Shown here: in pieces, positions 13,001-25,333 of the stretch
Layout of the letters: every line of letters begins with the position of its first letter
Numbering within the stretch: position 1 is the first letter of the stretch
Program-made: the position numbers and the translations under genes
Notes under the pieces: generated by a model
The model's database searches: none
Seen by the model: the letters and a program-made list of their open reading frames with translations, nothing else
What the model was told of the DNA's origin: nothing
Assembly: GCA_002633005.1 (NCBI GenBank)
Contig: NMRA01000013.1
Span: 1,268,618 to 1,332,617, forward strand
Direction of reading: 5' to 3'
Length of the DNA stretch: 64,000 bases
Source: Phoronis australis
Lineage: Eukaryota > Phoronida > Phoronidae

Positions 13001-16000
13001 TCCACATGACAGCGGTTTCTTAATCACGGCCAATCTAGCCAAAAGTTAATTGTGCTTTTTCGACGAGCACACCATTTATGTACTACAACTCAAAGAGTTA
13101 CTTAAACCATCAATCAATGGGCAAAAAATCAGTCTTAAACAGAATTAAATTTTGGAAGCCAAAAATCGCCACATAAGGACCACGATACACGTTACGTATC
13201 ATTCCCCTGGATTGTTAAAACCAAGAAATTTCGAAGGACACAATCTGACCTAGAATCACGCTTGCTTAAAGTTGGCAAGCACGCCTATTGCACAAAATGC
13301 TGTGGTAATAAGTGGGTCAGAGCTTACAGTCACACAAAGGAATCTGGGGGAAAATCGAGTCTAATTTCCCTGAAAGTCAACCGTTTTTCTCTGTTCAAAG
13401 TTTTTTTGGAGATACATTTCATAAAAATCACATCTTCATGGCATTTGTTGAACATTTTCTGGAAATAGTATTTTTAAGTATCGGATAACGTCAGGCCCGC
13501 CGTTTACAACGTAATTGCGAGATTACGTGAGCTTATCAGTGGAACACAGACGACAGCACTAGACAATGTAAACATTGGATTACCAACTTCTCTCCTTGCT
13601 ATCACTATCAAACTGATAACAACGCGGCTGCAACCCGAGTTCCCGATCAGTGGATTGGGAAACTCACCCCACAGCGCGGGAGCGTAACGTATCAATTTAA
13701 TTTGGCCAGTGTTTTATTGCCCGGAGGCCATCGCTAACGTGATAAGTGCTGTACTCCACACAATAGGGCCTAGAAGATCAGATTTCCTGATAAACAGACC
13801 TCTAGACAAGAACATCTTGTACAAATCTACTGACAAAGTGCAATTTGCTGTGAAATGGCCGAAGTTTCTAATGGGCAAAACAGTTTGGGAGTGGCTATAA
13901 CAACAGTGCCACACATATTAACAGCCTCTGGGAGCTTCAAAGTCTTTAACCAAAACCAACCAAATTTACCAGTTATAGGCCCATCTAGTGTTTGGCTATG
14001 GCTCCTACCTATTTTCAGCCATATTGTCTGCCCTTCTAATGAGACTATGGTACAAGCTGAGGTATCTTTTACAATAAATTATTGTAGAGGTAAGTGGTCT
14101 CACTCAAAAGACGACACAATCGAAAAATGTCGAAGGCAGGTGCAGTAATAGGGGTTAAAGAAACAGCACGTGAACCTAGTAATAACTGATTGTACTTTTG
14201 AACAGTTATTAGAATGTTGTCAAATGGATAAAAACAGCCGCGACTTATTTGGAAGCAATATTACCGAATCGATTAACATTCTTTCTCAGCATTTTCACTG
14301 TCAACGGAGGTCCTTCTGCTGCTACAGCCTCACTTTCATCCTCGGTAAAGTCCTCAGCAATCTCGTAGAGTTTCTGCATAAGCCACTGCTGCAGTCTCAC
14401 AGCCCACGTCCGTCGTTTTGGCCCACCTGAATTGAATGGGAAGGATACTCTAGACAAATTTCAAATTTTCAGCATATCACGTCATGGACCATAAAACTGT
14501 TATGCAATGATTCTGGCGTGTATTTGGTCACATAAAGCTTGTCAATTTGAGGAGTTTGTGACGCAAAAATGGGCACCTTAGCCCCACAGCAGAGGTGATT
14601 ATCAGGAGCCTGCGCTGGGTGACAGCATAAAAAATACCAAACGCTATTACTACTCCACTGACAAAATTGTACGATCAAGCTGGGTATTGGTATGTAACTT
14701 AGGCGGGGGGGGAGGCAGCCAAGAATCTACCGCTATTGTGGCATCATTTGAATACAATCTCTTAAACATAAATTTAAACAACTTTCCAAATTACGTATGT
14801 CATAATTCTGCCATTATTGCACTATCAAATTTTTCAAATGAATCACAAAATTTCTAAGGTTTTTCTCAAGAAAATAAAATTGCTCATGAAGGAATTAGAA
14901 TAAGCAATAGTGATCTTAATCATCATAACAGAATTCTGTTTGAATTACAAACAAGAACAAGACAATGCGTTCATTCGTTATTTTCCATTTTGGTCTTCAA
15001 ACAGACTGACAAATCCAGTGTTACAAACATAACTACAAGTATAATCAGTAAAGCCAGTCTTCAGACTGACTGACAAGTCAATACAAGTATTAATAGTAAA
15101 ATCTCAATCATTTTCGACAGGTTCATCAGTTCAGACAAGAAAATATATAACTTCAAGTGATTAAATGTTGTTGGTCACTTGTGGTAACATAGTGAAAGTT
15201 GTTGTCATCAGTTTCACCATTTTTGGATGTAACTTGCAAGTCTGACATGTTTCGTTGCCGTCAGAAACAGGGGCTTTAACAATAATTTTACAGGGCACCT
15301 TCTCAACTTGACAGTAAACCTTGGCCAAAGATGCAACATCAGCCATTCATGCTGCTATAGGCACAATTCACCCGCACAAGGTAGAAAACAGATTTGGTGT
15401 GCAGGCGGCCGAGACGCGACCTCGTATAATGCTACCTAGGCCGCTTGCTGACTTGTGCAGTCGAGGATTTGCGTGATTATGACAAAATTTAGTTAAAACG
15501 TCTTTACCTTCTGTGACAGGGTCTACCACCTCAGCATCCACAGCTTTTTCGGCGAGGGCAATTGCATCTTCTGCTAGAGCAATAGCATCCAAAGAATCAG
15601 TGTCCTGCTCAAGAGAACCATCCCCCATTTGAACTTCTTCATTCTTCTTATTAGACTCACTGAAAAAAATCAAGTCTGCTGTTAAGATCATTTAGTAAAT
15701 ACACATGAGGAACTTATTACAGGTAAAAATTGAACATCTCAGGATGATCCTCCCATGGTTGGAGTTTACCATACGGTGAATAATACGCTTACAAGGAAGT
15801 CACGCATTTCTAAAGATATGCGGGAATTTTCACAGCTCGTCCTTCTGAGTGGTTTGTACCAGTATCAAAGAGAGCGCGGTGCTGGAATCAGGTACAATTG
15901 TGATGACTGCATTGCCCAATGCAAGCAGGACCCAATTAAATGTAATTATCCAACCATAAACTGCATTAAACACCTGTGACTGTACATAATGGCGAATTTT

Positions 16001-19000
16001 TAAATGCATTACCCACTAATTTTTGATATAAACGAACACCACGGCGGCATTCAGCTGAAAAAGAACAACCAAGTACGGTTTTTGATTTTTAAAAATCTAT
16101 GAACTAATGATCTAAAAACTACAACCATTGGGTACAATTGAAGATAAACTACCGCGCGTATTGATATACTCGGTGGATATACAAACGCTGATCATAGTTA
16201 ACAATATCACATCGATTCATTTTTAAATATTATTTCAATCTCGTTTAACCAGATTTTTGACCAGGAAACAGTTGCTGTGCCCACTTTTCATTCTTTATTA
16301 CTGACAAAGAGCTAGAATAGTTATATAGTCAGTGCCACCAAAATTATCCAGAGATTCCAAATCTTCAGTTTGGTTATCACCATATTTGCACTTTTTTATA
16401 TATTTTATGATTTGAGTTCTAATAAATATTAAACTTTAATGGCACGTGAAATGCTTAGAGTACCTGTAATGTGGTAAGTTTAGGGATGGACTCACAATGA
16501 ACTTAACTAATTAAGATTAGCTGACGATCAAAATCTACCATTGTTTTGGTACTTCAACTTCAAAACTTAGATAAAAAGTTTTTAACCCATTACCGGTAAG
16601 AATAAAAAATAAGTGGGCAGAAGCATTAAAAATTAAATAAAGAAAATCAATATGAAACTTATCGTTCCTTTGGGAAGTGGCCCTTTGTGAAGATAAACTC
16701 AAGTTAACCTTTTTAGTCATTTTGTAATATTTATAAAGTAACAAGATGAAACTACTTTCCACAAATGTCAGAGAAAACCATGTTGGGGATACTAACAACA
16801 ACCATTGTCACAATAATGCTAGCAATTACCTTTCCACTTCATTACCTCAGATCTACATCAATACAAAGGGTGTGCTGAATAGGCCTAGTAAAAGTTGTTT
16901 GGGGCTTAGGGAATCAGAGGGGTCACCAGTGTAAGCAAGAACTTCTCCACATGCTAATAGGAACACAATCTCCCATTGAGTTCAGTCCTGCTGCTTGGGC
17001 TGATTTGCCACTTATGTAATCCTTTAGGACACCTCATTACCTCATAGCAGTATGTGCTTCTTGATTGTTGGCAGCCCAGCCAGCAGTTGGCAGAGAATGG
17101 GTTGAGACTTGCTCTTCAGTTGACTAATAAATGTTAATGGGGTTTTAGATTGAATTTTCACATGTACTAGGTCTGTCATGAACACATAAATGTATGTTTT
17201 ATGGGAGCAAAGTTTTAGTACACACTGGTGTAATAATATGTTATTCCTTGTCTAGAGTGCACAATATGACAAGTGGAATATTAGTTTGTCCATTTTTTTA
17301 CTGCTTCAACTTAATAACAGAAGTGAAACATCAACTTGTTGCGTTATAATGTGGTGTGGTTGATTAATATCTAAATAAAAATGAAGTGAAAAATGTTTGT
17401 TAACTTATCACCAATCTCACAAAGATACAGAAATGTCACGGAACATCTAATAAAAATCCACGCAACGAATGGGAATAGCATTTTGCTGATTCCATCTGTA
17501 TCAGTAGAATTCAATCAAAATATTGCTGCGTTATAATGACAGTTTCAGAACGTATGGTTAAGAAGGACCTTATTGACCAAATATCTACAAAATTATGTAA
17601 CCATTATATTTTCTGAAAGCAGCAAGCCAGTATCACTTGAATGTTTACTTTTTGCCAATGTGACATTGATTAAGTCACGTGGCCATGTCTTTTAAGTAAT
17701 ATTTAGCAAAGAGAAAAGTATCTTGACTACAAAACGATATCAATAATATGATTAAATTTCATTTGATCAGAGGTAAATGTTAATGACAAAATCTCAAAGA
17801 CACTGCAGTTTTCAAAATTATGATCATTTTGTTTTTCATTTCACGCAAATTTCGACTTTTTTCATGAAAATCATGAAAGTTCTGTTTTTGACATCCCCTC
17901 ATGGAAAAAATAGAACAGTGTGAAAAGTAAATTTGCAAGAGGTAGGTTAGCTGAAAGTTTTCACCAAGCAGAAGGATGTTTTATTCCAAAGAAAGACAAG
18001 GTGAAAGGTCTGCACGAGTTCAGGACAATATCTTTGCCGAATGTTGAAGGAAAGATCTTTCTGGCAATAGTGGTGAGGAGAATGACAGAGTTCACGATGG
18101 CCAACAAGTATATCGACATAGCAGTGCAGAAAGGAGGCATTACAGGAGTCTCGGGATGTATCGAGCATACAAGTGCGGTTACTCAGATCATCAAGGAGGC
18201 TAAGGAAAGGAAAGGGAATCTAGTTGTGCTGTGGCTTGATCTGGCGAATGCTTATGGTTCAATACCACACAAGGTGGTCATGTTTCATGGTAACATTAGA
18301 CTGGTACCATGTACCAGAGGCTGTAAAAGGAAAGAGCAGAGGACCACTCATGGAGTCAGGGGTCAGACAACCACCGAGAAGAGCATTTATGGATGACATA
18401 ACTGTGACATTCAAGTCTTAAGAAGGAAAGTGGGCACTGGAAGACTTAGAGAGGATAACTGCATGGGCACGGATGAAGTTTAAGCCAGCAAAGTCAAGGA
18501 GTTTAGTGCTTAAGGACGGCAAGGTGGCAAATGAGAGATTCAGGCTAGGCGACAACATAATACCAACAGTGGAGGAAAAACCAGTGAAGAGCCTGGGAAA
18601 ATGGTTCGTAAGTACTCTCAAAGATGTTGTCAGCATGGCTGCCATCAAAGGCCAAGTAGAAGACTGGATGGCAGCAGTGGATAAGTGTGGATTGCCAGGC
18701 AAGTTTAAAGCATGGATTTACCAGTACGGAGTGCTACCTAGGGCACTGCGGCCATTATTGGTGTACAATGTTCCAACATCAACAGCAGAGGCAGTGGAGC
18801 GTCTAGTGAGCTCCTTTCTACGTAGGTGGTTGGGTGTACCAAGGAGTTTTAGCAGTGTAGGATTATACAGCACTGGGTCCAACCTGCAGTTACCCATCAC
18901 ATCGCTGGTGGAGGAGTTTAAAGTCGGGAAGGTGCGTCAAGTGTTAACTCTGAGGGACAGCGCCGACGAGAAAGTGTGAGGAGCCAGAGTCAGGGTCGAA

Positions 19001-22000
19001 GTAGGAAGAAAGTGGCTAGCGTCACACGTAGTAAAGCAGGCAGAGGAAAGACTCAGGCACGATGATAAAGTAGGCACAGTTGCAGTGGGCAGACAAGGAC
19101 TTGGTTTGTTTCCACAGGCACGTTGGGGAGAAGCGAGTCCAAAGGAGAGACGTAGCTTGGTACAGCAGCAAGTGAGAAGCATGGAAGAAGAAACAAGAAG
19201 AGCCAGAGCAGCAAGCATGAAGCAGCAAGGCAGTTGGCTGAATTGGCAGGGAGCTAGACAAAGGAGTTTGAAGTGGCAAGAGATCTGGACAAAGCAGGAG
19301 AGCAGATTGAGGTTTTTGCTGAGGTCATTGTATGATGTTTTACCCAGCCCAACCAATTTACGTGTGTGGGGGTTGGTGGAAGATCTGACTTGTGTATTGT
19401 GTAAGAAGCCAGCAAACCTGGAACACATGCTGTCATCATGCTCATCAGCGTTATCAGACGGACGATATACTTGGAGACATGACCAGGTGCTGGAGGTGAT
19501 CGCAGAGAGCCTCGAGAGGGAACGCAAGAAGGAGCGGAAAGTGCTGAAGGAGCCACAGTTTGTTAATTTTGTGCTGGCATGTACGTCAACTCGAGGACAT
19601 ACAGGAGGAGGAGGTGTACTGAACACGGCGAAAGACTGGAAAATGAACTTCGATCTGTACCAAATGATGACCTTCCCAAGTGAGATAGCAGAGACAAGTT
19701 TGAAATCAGACATCGTGATGTGGTCACCGGCAACGATATTGCTGGAGCTGACAGTGCCATGGAAAGAGCGGATAGAAGCACATGAAAAGAATAAAGAGAA
19801 ATATCAACAGTTGTGCGAGGAATGTCGTAGTAGGGGGTGGAGAGTATGGTACTGGCCAGTTGAAGTTGGGTGCAACGGATTCGTTGGGCAGTCAGTATGG
19901 AGGGCATTCCGTGCATTAGGGGTGACAGGAAAGGAAAGGAAGAAGGCCATCAGTGATATAAGAGAGCGAGCGGAGAGGGCGTCACAGTGGATAAGGAAGA
20001 AGAAGAACGAACAGTGGTGCAACAAGGCTAGAGGAAGTAGGCAGCCTCCTGATGCTGCATCAATGAAGTACTAGAAGAGACGAGACAAGCCATACAGTAA
20101 TGGACCGAGTCTGATCAACTCGGTTGGCGCAGCTCCAGAGGTCGTTGTGGACAGCGTCGAAACGGCTGAGGATGGAGACTATCTAGCTGAACACAGGACT
20201 GGCGCCAATGACATCAGAGCGTTTAAAGGTAATTGCAACAGCGTCTTGGAGAACAGTACACAAAGTATAGTATTTGAAAGTTTCATATGAATCCAAAGTG
20301 ACATTTCTGAGATATGATGTTTCGAAGTTAGCCAAATTTGAAAATTCTCTAGGGTACTATATACAGTAACTTTAACCCCACCCTAAATCAGAGGCACCTG
20401 GCGCATGGATGTGCAGCCAGTAATAGATGGAACTCTCAATTGTGCCTCTTATGCAGTCAAATACAACTATTCTAAAATTGATTAATGAGAAACTCAATTG
20501 CTATGATTCCACAAAAAACATTGCCTCCTTCTACTGCAAAAACAGTATCTCCCTGACAGAAAAAAACGTTTCTTATTCGTCGTTGTCACAAAGTGGAAAG
20601 TTTGAGCAGGATGATCTTGATTCGCACCTGTCACTGAACTCGTCCAAATGGTAAGTCACACCAACCCATTTTAGCAGGCTTTCAAAGATTTGCTTCAAAC
20701 TGACGAGGGTTAAAGAATATTTTTTGTGTCAAAAATAAGTGGTAACAGTGAATATCGTTCTGTTAACTGGTTAATACAGGGTTCATGGCTGTGCCTCTAA
20801 ATTCTAAGTATAGATTACAGGTGCGGTCAAAGAATTTGGTTTCCAGGAATGGAGTTTTGATCAGGAATACGAAGCATTTTTGCAGAGGAGGTAAGATGTG
20901 CAGTTCTGGGTATCTGTACTACAGATTTTTGGTGTTTGCTGGTCCAAGTTTAGGGGGTTGTAGATAGAATTTAGAGGCACAATTATGGAATTGTTTCTAC
21001 CCATTCTGGCTTGGACTATTTTTGAGCTTTGATGCTCACCCATATTTGAATTCTGTTCCCATTTCTTGGCACATGTCTTCACACTTTTTAATGAGCACTT
21101 CATTTTTGGCCTTCTCTAATGCCAGTTCATCCTTCAGTCTTTGTGCTGATGAAGTCTTTTTCAGTGTCTGCAGTTCTTCACCTAGAAACAATCATCAAGA
21201 TAATTCAACTAATATCCTGTTTAGCACACAATTCTCATGTATTGTGATAGTAATGCCAGTTTTTGTTCAAGATGGTAGTTATCTTATGTCCTCCCAACCT
21301 GTATTCAAAGATGGATTGAGAACAATGATTAAAAATCAAATAAGTTATATAAGATTAAGCTGCTGAAAACATGACAGAAATAGCAAGTATGGCACAGTAG
21401 TGATACCAAGCTTTCTATACTAGTTGGTAAATCATCCAGAAGTCATCATCCCCAGTTGCAAACTACAGCTTCTGTAGTGAAAGTGGATGAGAGTCATTTC
21501 AATTCCCTTGGATGAATGGACTGACAGTTCACTGTACAGGTTACATCACAGTCGTAGCAAATACTCATTAGTAGAGCTGCAATAGGACCATCCTGTATTA
21601 CTTAGCTACACTTGAATCTCGCTGTATTTACCCATATCCATCGGGCACATCTGCTGTCTCCTTTTTGTGCCAATGGAGTTTCAGGTTATTTGTTGTTGTC
21701 TGATAATTTACAAGTTTTTTCGGTTAATCTATTCATCTTTCCAATGCCAACAAAGTATTACTGCTCTCCTGTGGGCTGCAACTGAGAAAGTTTGATAAAT
21801 TGGACAAATACCCGTGAAATTCTTTTGCCTTCCCAGCGTCAACAAGATACATGAAAATGTGTCTGATTTCCAAAACGAGGTCACGCACTTTCGTATTTCC
21901 GGAACAAATGAAATGTCTACCGCTGTGTGATCCAGGATGGCCCTAGTAGGGTGATGCTGTTTAAGAGCCCATCAGTTGCTAAAAGATACATCCCCATGGC

Positions 22001-23114
22001 AGCAGCAGCCAGGGACGAGACCCATGACTTTTCAGTTGAGTGTCCACCACAATCACCACTAAGACACTATTAATCTCACTGTGCATATCATTGTTATTAG
22101 TTCGTGCCAACAACTCACTAAGACTTTGATTTTCAATCATTGTCGCCACCAACTGTTCCTGGAGCTGGGTCAGCTGCATCTCGTAAATCTCTTGGTCAGT
22201 GCTTAGTACCACCGCAGTCATCTTTGACACCTTCCTGTCTCTCTCGTCACTGGACGAAGGCTTCGGCTGAGATGAAGGCGAGGGCGCATTTTCATGGCTA
22301 CCCCCATCTTTCTGAAACCACAAACACACAAGCAGAGCTGAGTAATAGCCACTCCGGAGATTGCATTTAAGCCCATATGGTAACATGCCGCATGTACTCT
22401 TATTTTGACCAAAAAGTCGACAAATGGGTGATTAGGTTAGATATGGCGAGATTTCTGCCAGATCCAAGACACAACCTAGTTTTAAAAAAAAACAAAAATT
22501 AAGGCAATAAAACAATGTAATTTATCAAAAAAAAAACTAACTTTGAACTGAACTTTCAAAAGTTAGAGAAAAAACTAGGCAATTTAGTTAGCCCTGTCCA
22601 ACTGTTGTAAGAGCAGACATCTGTTCTAGTGATGTCTCTAACTAGAACCTAAGAACCAGAAAGTGTATCTGAAAGCTCCACAAGAAACCAATAAACTATT
22701 CCTGGGATTTTATATTCCAAAGTTAGCAAAATTTGGATGTTTTTCTGTGGTCCATCCAACATAACTTAAGTCAACCGGAAAAATTCCAGGCAGCTCCATG
22801 CAAGAAAACACTTGCAAAATTTTATGTAAAATACCATTCAACACTGGATAACAAGTGCAAATAGAACAAATAAAAATGTTTGATAAACACACTTTTTCCA
22901 TTTCCTCAAGACTGGCTTCTATACTTCTCAGGGCTTCCTCTTCAGGATCACTTAACATACTGGAATTTTCAAGTGAGTTCGACCGGCTGTCCTTCAGACT
23001 CTGCGTAATTTCCGGTTCGGAGCCGTCCTGGAACTTGGCACGCACTACGTTAGGCGCCGGGTCTTCGCTAAAATGCTTGAGTGACTTGCTCAAGCGGTTC
23101 CGCAGAAAGCTCAT
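1087..23114 (-). CDS. GRAMD4: GRAMD4-like protein (coiled coil, two membrane segments, GRAM domain), 3' end outside window
   Basis: Fourteen minus-strand coding exons join with matching phases: 22893-23114, 22119-22311, 21040-21181, 15508-15659, 14265-14426, 12671-12762, 10994-11085, 10591-10642, 9354-9464, 8775-8818, 7696-7805, 5972-6126, 4530-4665, 1087-1177. They give 584 residues plus two bases. In order: Ser-rich N-terminus (ATG at 23114, MSFLRNRL), coiled coil (about 105-180), the conserved RLQQWLMQKLYEIAEDF block (about 240), membrane segments in exons 6-7 (YFVWCGWFLPFVLFLLIVRL) and 11-12 (LYLGVKLFLIDNLYNRFPRL), then the start of a GRAM domain (GWSRGKKCLMLNKDKM, GLLYLTR). Order and motifs match vertebrate GRAMD4, a membrane-associated protein linked to E2F1/p53-dependent death and endosomal signalling; that role here is inferred. 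The GRAM remainder must lie left of base 1087 or outside the window. Exon 2 has a second GTGAGA donor at 22079, less consistent with the family coiled coil. Confidence 0.88.
2208..2269 (-). CDS. Possible first coding exon of a nested or alternative transcript
   Basis: On the minus strand an ATG at 2269 opens 20 codons (MAPPQVSIPLNDRFEEPKLS) ending at a donor AG|GTAACA, phase 2. An NRF1-like element lies about 140 bp upstream, as expected for a first exon. Its phase does not fit GRAMD4 exon 14 (joining would hit a stop), so it is not an alternative GRAMD4 start into that exon. I do not recognise the peptide and found no clear second exon. Confidence 0.3.
2408..2419. promoter_or_regulatory. NRF1-like palindromic site
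   Basis: TGCGCATGTGCG is one mismatch from the palindromic NRF1 consensus and sits in a small CpG-richer patch with an ETS-like CTTCC nearby. Such sites mark TATA-less animal promoters. It lies upstream of the minus-strand exon at 2208-2269 inside a GRAMD4 intron. Confidence 0.35.
2676..3781 (-). pseudogene. THAP zinc-finger domain split over two exon-like pieces, probably a relic
   Basis: The piece at 3631-3781 encodes the first half of a THAP DNA-binding domain: MSAKKTYSGYTCCVPGC, then FHANQELREKWINNIRR, before a GTAAGG donor. The piece at 2676-2834 follows a CTAG acceptor and encodes the second half: CRVCSEHFPAGKKTYENN and IPTEFP, i.e. the C-x2-H zinc ligands and the AVPTIF-like end. Together they hold all four C2CH ligands in order on one strand. 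However, the first piece ends in phase 1 and the second needs phase 0, and a stop follows 53 codons into the second. I therefore read it as a decayed THAP gene or THAP transposon exon inside a GRAMD4 intron. Confidence 0.5.
7398..7645 (+). repeat. tRNA-derived SINE
   Basis: An A box (TGGTCTAGTGG, 7414-7424) and a B box (GGTTTAAATCC, 7458-7468) are separated by 33 bases, the spacing of a pol III tRNA promoter. The intervening sequence does not fold as a proper tRNA. The body continues about 170 bp and ends near a perfect hairpin (7606-7626, arms TCTGGTAC / GTACCAGA). It lies in the GRAMD4 intron left of exon 11. No target-site duplication was found by eye. Confidence 0.6.
10334..10570. mobile_element. 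hAT-like MITE with CAGNGGC-GATCTA terminal inverted repeats
   Basis: The 237-bp element starts CAGAGGCGGATCTACAGGGG and, read from its other end, starts CAGTGGCAGATCTACG followed by a G run. These ends resemble the CAGTGGCGGATC termini of short non-autonomous hAT-type elements of many invertebrates (from memory). Flanking octamers (ACAAAAAT / AAAATAAT) are only partly alike, so the target duplication is eroded. It ends 20 bp from the donor of GRAMD4 exon 8. The long plus-strand reading frame through it has no protein features. Confidence 0.6.
17912..20260 (+). mobile_element. Broken non-LTR retrotransposon: reverse transcriptase plus restriction-like endonuclease
   Basis: The 5' end is truncated. 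The remains encode reverse-transcriptase palm motif A (LWLDLANAYGSIPH, near 18230), the catalytic FMDD box (near 18388), the following FKPAKSRSLVL block, a CCHC-type finger (CVLCKKPANLEHMLSSC, near 19395) and a C-terminal PD-(D/E)XK-type nuclease (KSDIVMWSP, LLELTVPWKERIEAHEKNKE, near 19705-19790). That layout is typical of site-preferring R2/NeSL/Hero-type elements. Defects: motifs A and C are unusually close with a +1 frame change between them, suggesting an internal deletion near 18270-18330, and two in-frame stops lie at 18419 and 18977. The frame is then open to 20074. It is antisense inside the GRAMD4 intron between exons 3 and 4. Ends are approximate. Confidence 0.82.
20791..20980. repeat. 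Perfect 15-bp inverted repeat flanking 160 bp
   Basis: GTGCCTCTAAATTCT at 20791-20805 recurs exactly as its reverse complement at 20966-20980. It could be a small MITE-like insertion in the GRAMD4 intron just downstream of exon 3. No target duplication is obvious. Confidence 0.35.
21600..21905 (+). repeat. Decayed THAP-like repeat, copy 1
   Basis: This stretch matches, with substitutions, the unit at 55201-55540 (opposite strand) and that at 23760-24061. Shared landmarks are GCTGTATTTACCCA, then TGGAGTTTCAGGTTATTTGTTG, then a frame starting MPTKYYC. In this copy the frame is broken by stops soon after MPTKYYCSPVGCN. It lies in the GRAMD4 intron between exons 2 and 3. Limits are approximate. 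Confidence 0.5.
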
Positions 23115-23759
23115 CTTTTCAATGGTGTTCACTTCTTCTGAATAACTGGTCACGGAAAACTAAAATTTTTCATCTTCACATCATCTCTGCAAACCTGGAA
23201 CAGGTCAATATATACGAGGGGTCTGTTACATGAAAAAGTGATGAAAGACTTAACACAAAAATTTGGTCTTAAGCTACCACGTCACAATTACCAAATCTGG
23301 ACTAGTGAATATAAACACACCATTACCTGCTAATTATGTTTCAGCAATAGTTATGTGGAGCGTAGGACCAAATTTCTGTCTTTGAAGACTTTAAAGTCAA
23401 GTCACTCGTCATGAGAACAGACCCCAAGGGGTCAATTTATCCAGTCTTAGCTAAGGCAGTTTAATGTTGATTTAAATTTGCACACAGCTCATTATTTTTG
23501 TGGCAATCGCCAAGTCAGAATATTTGAAAATGATCAACTTTATCATCAATTACGTTTCACTGTCACAAAAATGTAACATCACAATTGCAATAACATGCCT
23601 TAACGACCGTCGAAGCTATGACCACACTTAAAACAGGCCTCAGAACTGTTGTTTGGTAAAATATTGTTAGTCAAGCACAAATCACTGTGAACGGTGACCA
23701 TACAATGCTAGATAACAATTCAAATTTGAATGTATCTTTGCAACAGGGCCGTCCCGGAT

Positions 23760-24061
23760 TACATCGCAAAACTATATTTACCCACAATGCCATGACATGT
23801 CAGGTGTTTTTGTTGCCTCGGCATTTCAGTGTCGATGGAGTTCGACGTGTTCTTTGTTTTATTCTTTATAAGTTTTTCTAGGCTGACCTATTCTATTCAT
23901 CCTTCCAAAGCTAGCAAAGAATTATTCCTGTGCTGGGGGTTGCCAATATTGGATATAAACTTGACCAATACCCATAGATACATGATGTTAAGTTCAACAA
24001 ATACCCATACATACATGATGTTAAGTTCGACAAATACCCATAGATATATGATGTTAAGTTC
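23760..24061 (+). repeat. Decayed THAP-like repeat, copy 2, with a 33-bp triplet array
   Basis: The left part (23760-23962) is a diverged relative of the units at 21600 and 55201 (TTTACCCACAATGCC, then ATTCATCCTTCCAA). Its right end is three tandem 33-bp units (23963-24061; ATACCCATA..ATGATGTTAAGTTC), copied from the part of the unit that reads ACAAATACCC. The array makes an 11-residue periodic but meaningless peptide. It lies upstream of the GRAMD4 start codon. Confidence 0.5.
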
Positions 24062-24115
24062 GTCCTCTTCCTCAAATCAATCAAAGACAAGCAAATGTGA
24101 AGCAAATGGATAAAG

Positions 24116-25333
24116 CTAGTTCCTTGTATTAATTTTGACCTGAACAGAACCCCCTTTCTTGATATCTTTCAATTCTGATAATTTTAACTGGTAGAGATCA
24201 GGACTATTTCCACGGCAATACACCTCAACATGACTTGTGAAAATTCCAAAACTAGGTCTATTGAAACAACACGCCTTCTGACCTATAAGAAAAAGGAGAG
24301 TTCCATCGCAGTTTAATGTGGATGGGTCTGCAGTAATAAGACTAGAGGTCAAACTGCATTAAGCGCCAAGCTCTTATAATGACAGAAACAAGCTTATGTA
24401 CCCAGCTACCTTAATAAGGGTAGATTTAAAATAGACTTTAAGTTGGCACTGTTTTGAAAATGATATAGTATATAAGAATAACATGTCGTTACCAGTAATA
24501 AAATAGTAAAAAATAGGTGATCAAACAAGGAGAAAGTACCCCCGATATACTAAAACAGCCTGATGTTTTGTCACTGTCCTTATGAACTTCTTCAATGACA
24601 AGTATGTGCAAACGCCAGAATACCGCAAGAAAAAACAATTCATGAACCAAAAAAGAAATTGAGCCACAGGTCCACAGTTCATCGGGGCAATGGGTCACAA
24701 ATCTGACATCACAATTAAGGCTATATCCATGGGTTTGATAATTGATAAATGTATTTCACGATGAGGGCACATTTCGGGAGATCCCCAGTAGTATTTTGGA
24801 ACTACGGTACCGTATGCATTTCTTCGTATTTTTGGCAAAGCCAATTCTCACATTTCACCTGGACACACACTTCCATTTAAATGGGCCTTTGCATGATACG
24901 AGAACTACAAGACCAGTGTGTATCAATGTTATGATGGAACCGACACAATAAGATGACACCACTCACAGATATAGAAAAAAAAAACATAAACATAGCAGTG
25001 TTGCTGACATTGTGTGTACATCTGCGTGGCTAAAGCACAAATGCCTAAGTCTCCTGTTCAAAGACCATTCTCCAAAAAGTTCAGCAGAGTCCCCAAAGAC
25101 AACATATGTGCAACTCACCTGCCAAATGTATACAATGTAATAAGTGTAGAATTCAGAGATGAAATAAACAAGCACTCGACTTCTATGGATACAAGCTGTA
25201 TGGCAAATAGTTGGACTGGAACTCATCATTTTTTTCAACTGGTATTTGATAAACGGCAAACTAATGGTTGATGGAAGCCTAACTTTTTCACTGTAGTCAA
25301 AACCAAATGCTGCCACTTGAACAGGTACTTCAG
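24116..25333 (-). CDS. Exon candidates of an unidentified minus-strand gene
   Basis: Two pieces look coding. 24116-24282 follows a CTTATAG acceptor, stays open for 54 codons (it includes HVEVYCRGNSPDLYQLKLSE and GSVQVKINTRN) and ends in a stop, so it would be a last exon. The piece beginning at 25333 follows a CTTAG acceptor (EVPVQVAAFGFDYSEKVRLP, STISLPFIKYQLKKMM); its 3' border near 25170 is unclear. The second has a loose beta-sandwich look reminiscent of adaptin alpha appendages, but I do not trust that match. Exons between and upstream were not resolved. The gene would sit head-to-tail upstream of GRAMD4. Confidence 0.28.

Noticed and set aside
20455-20651. Plus-strand open stretch bounded by a TTATGCAG acceptor and an excellent GTAAGT donor
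   Set aside because: The next candidate exons (near 20781 and 20822) hit stops in the required phase, and no protein family is recognisable.
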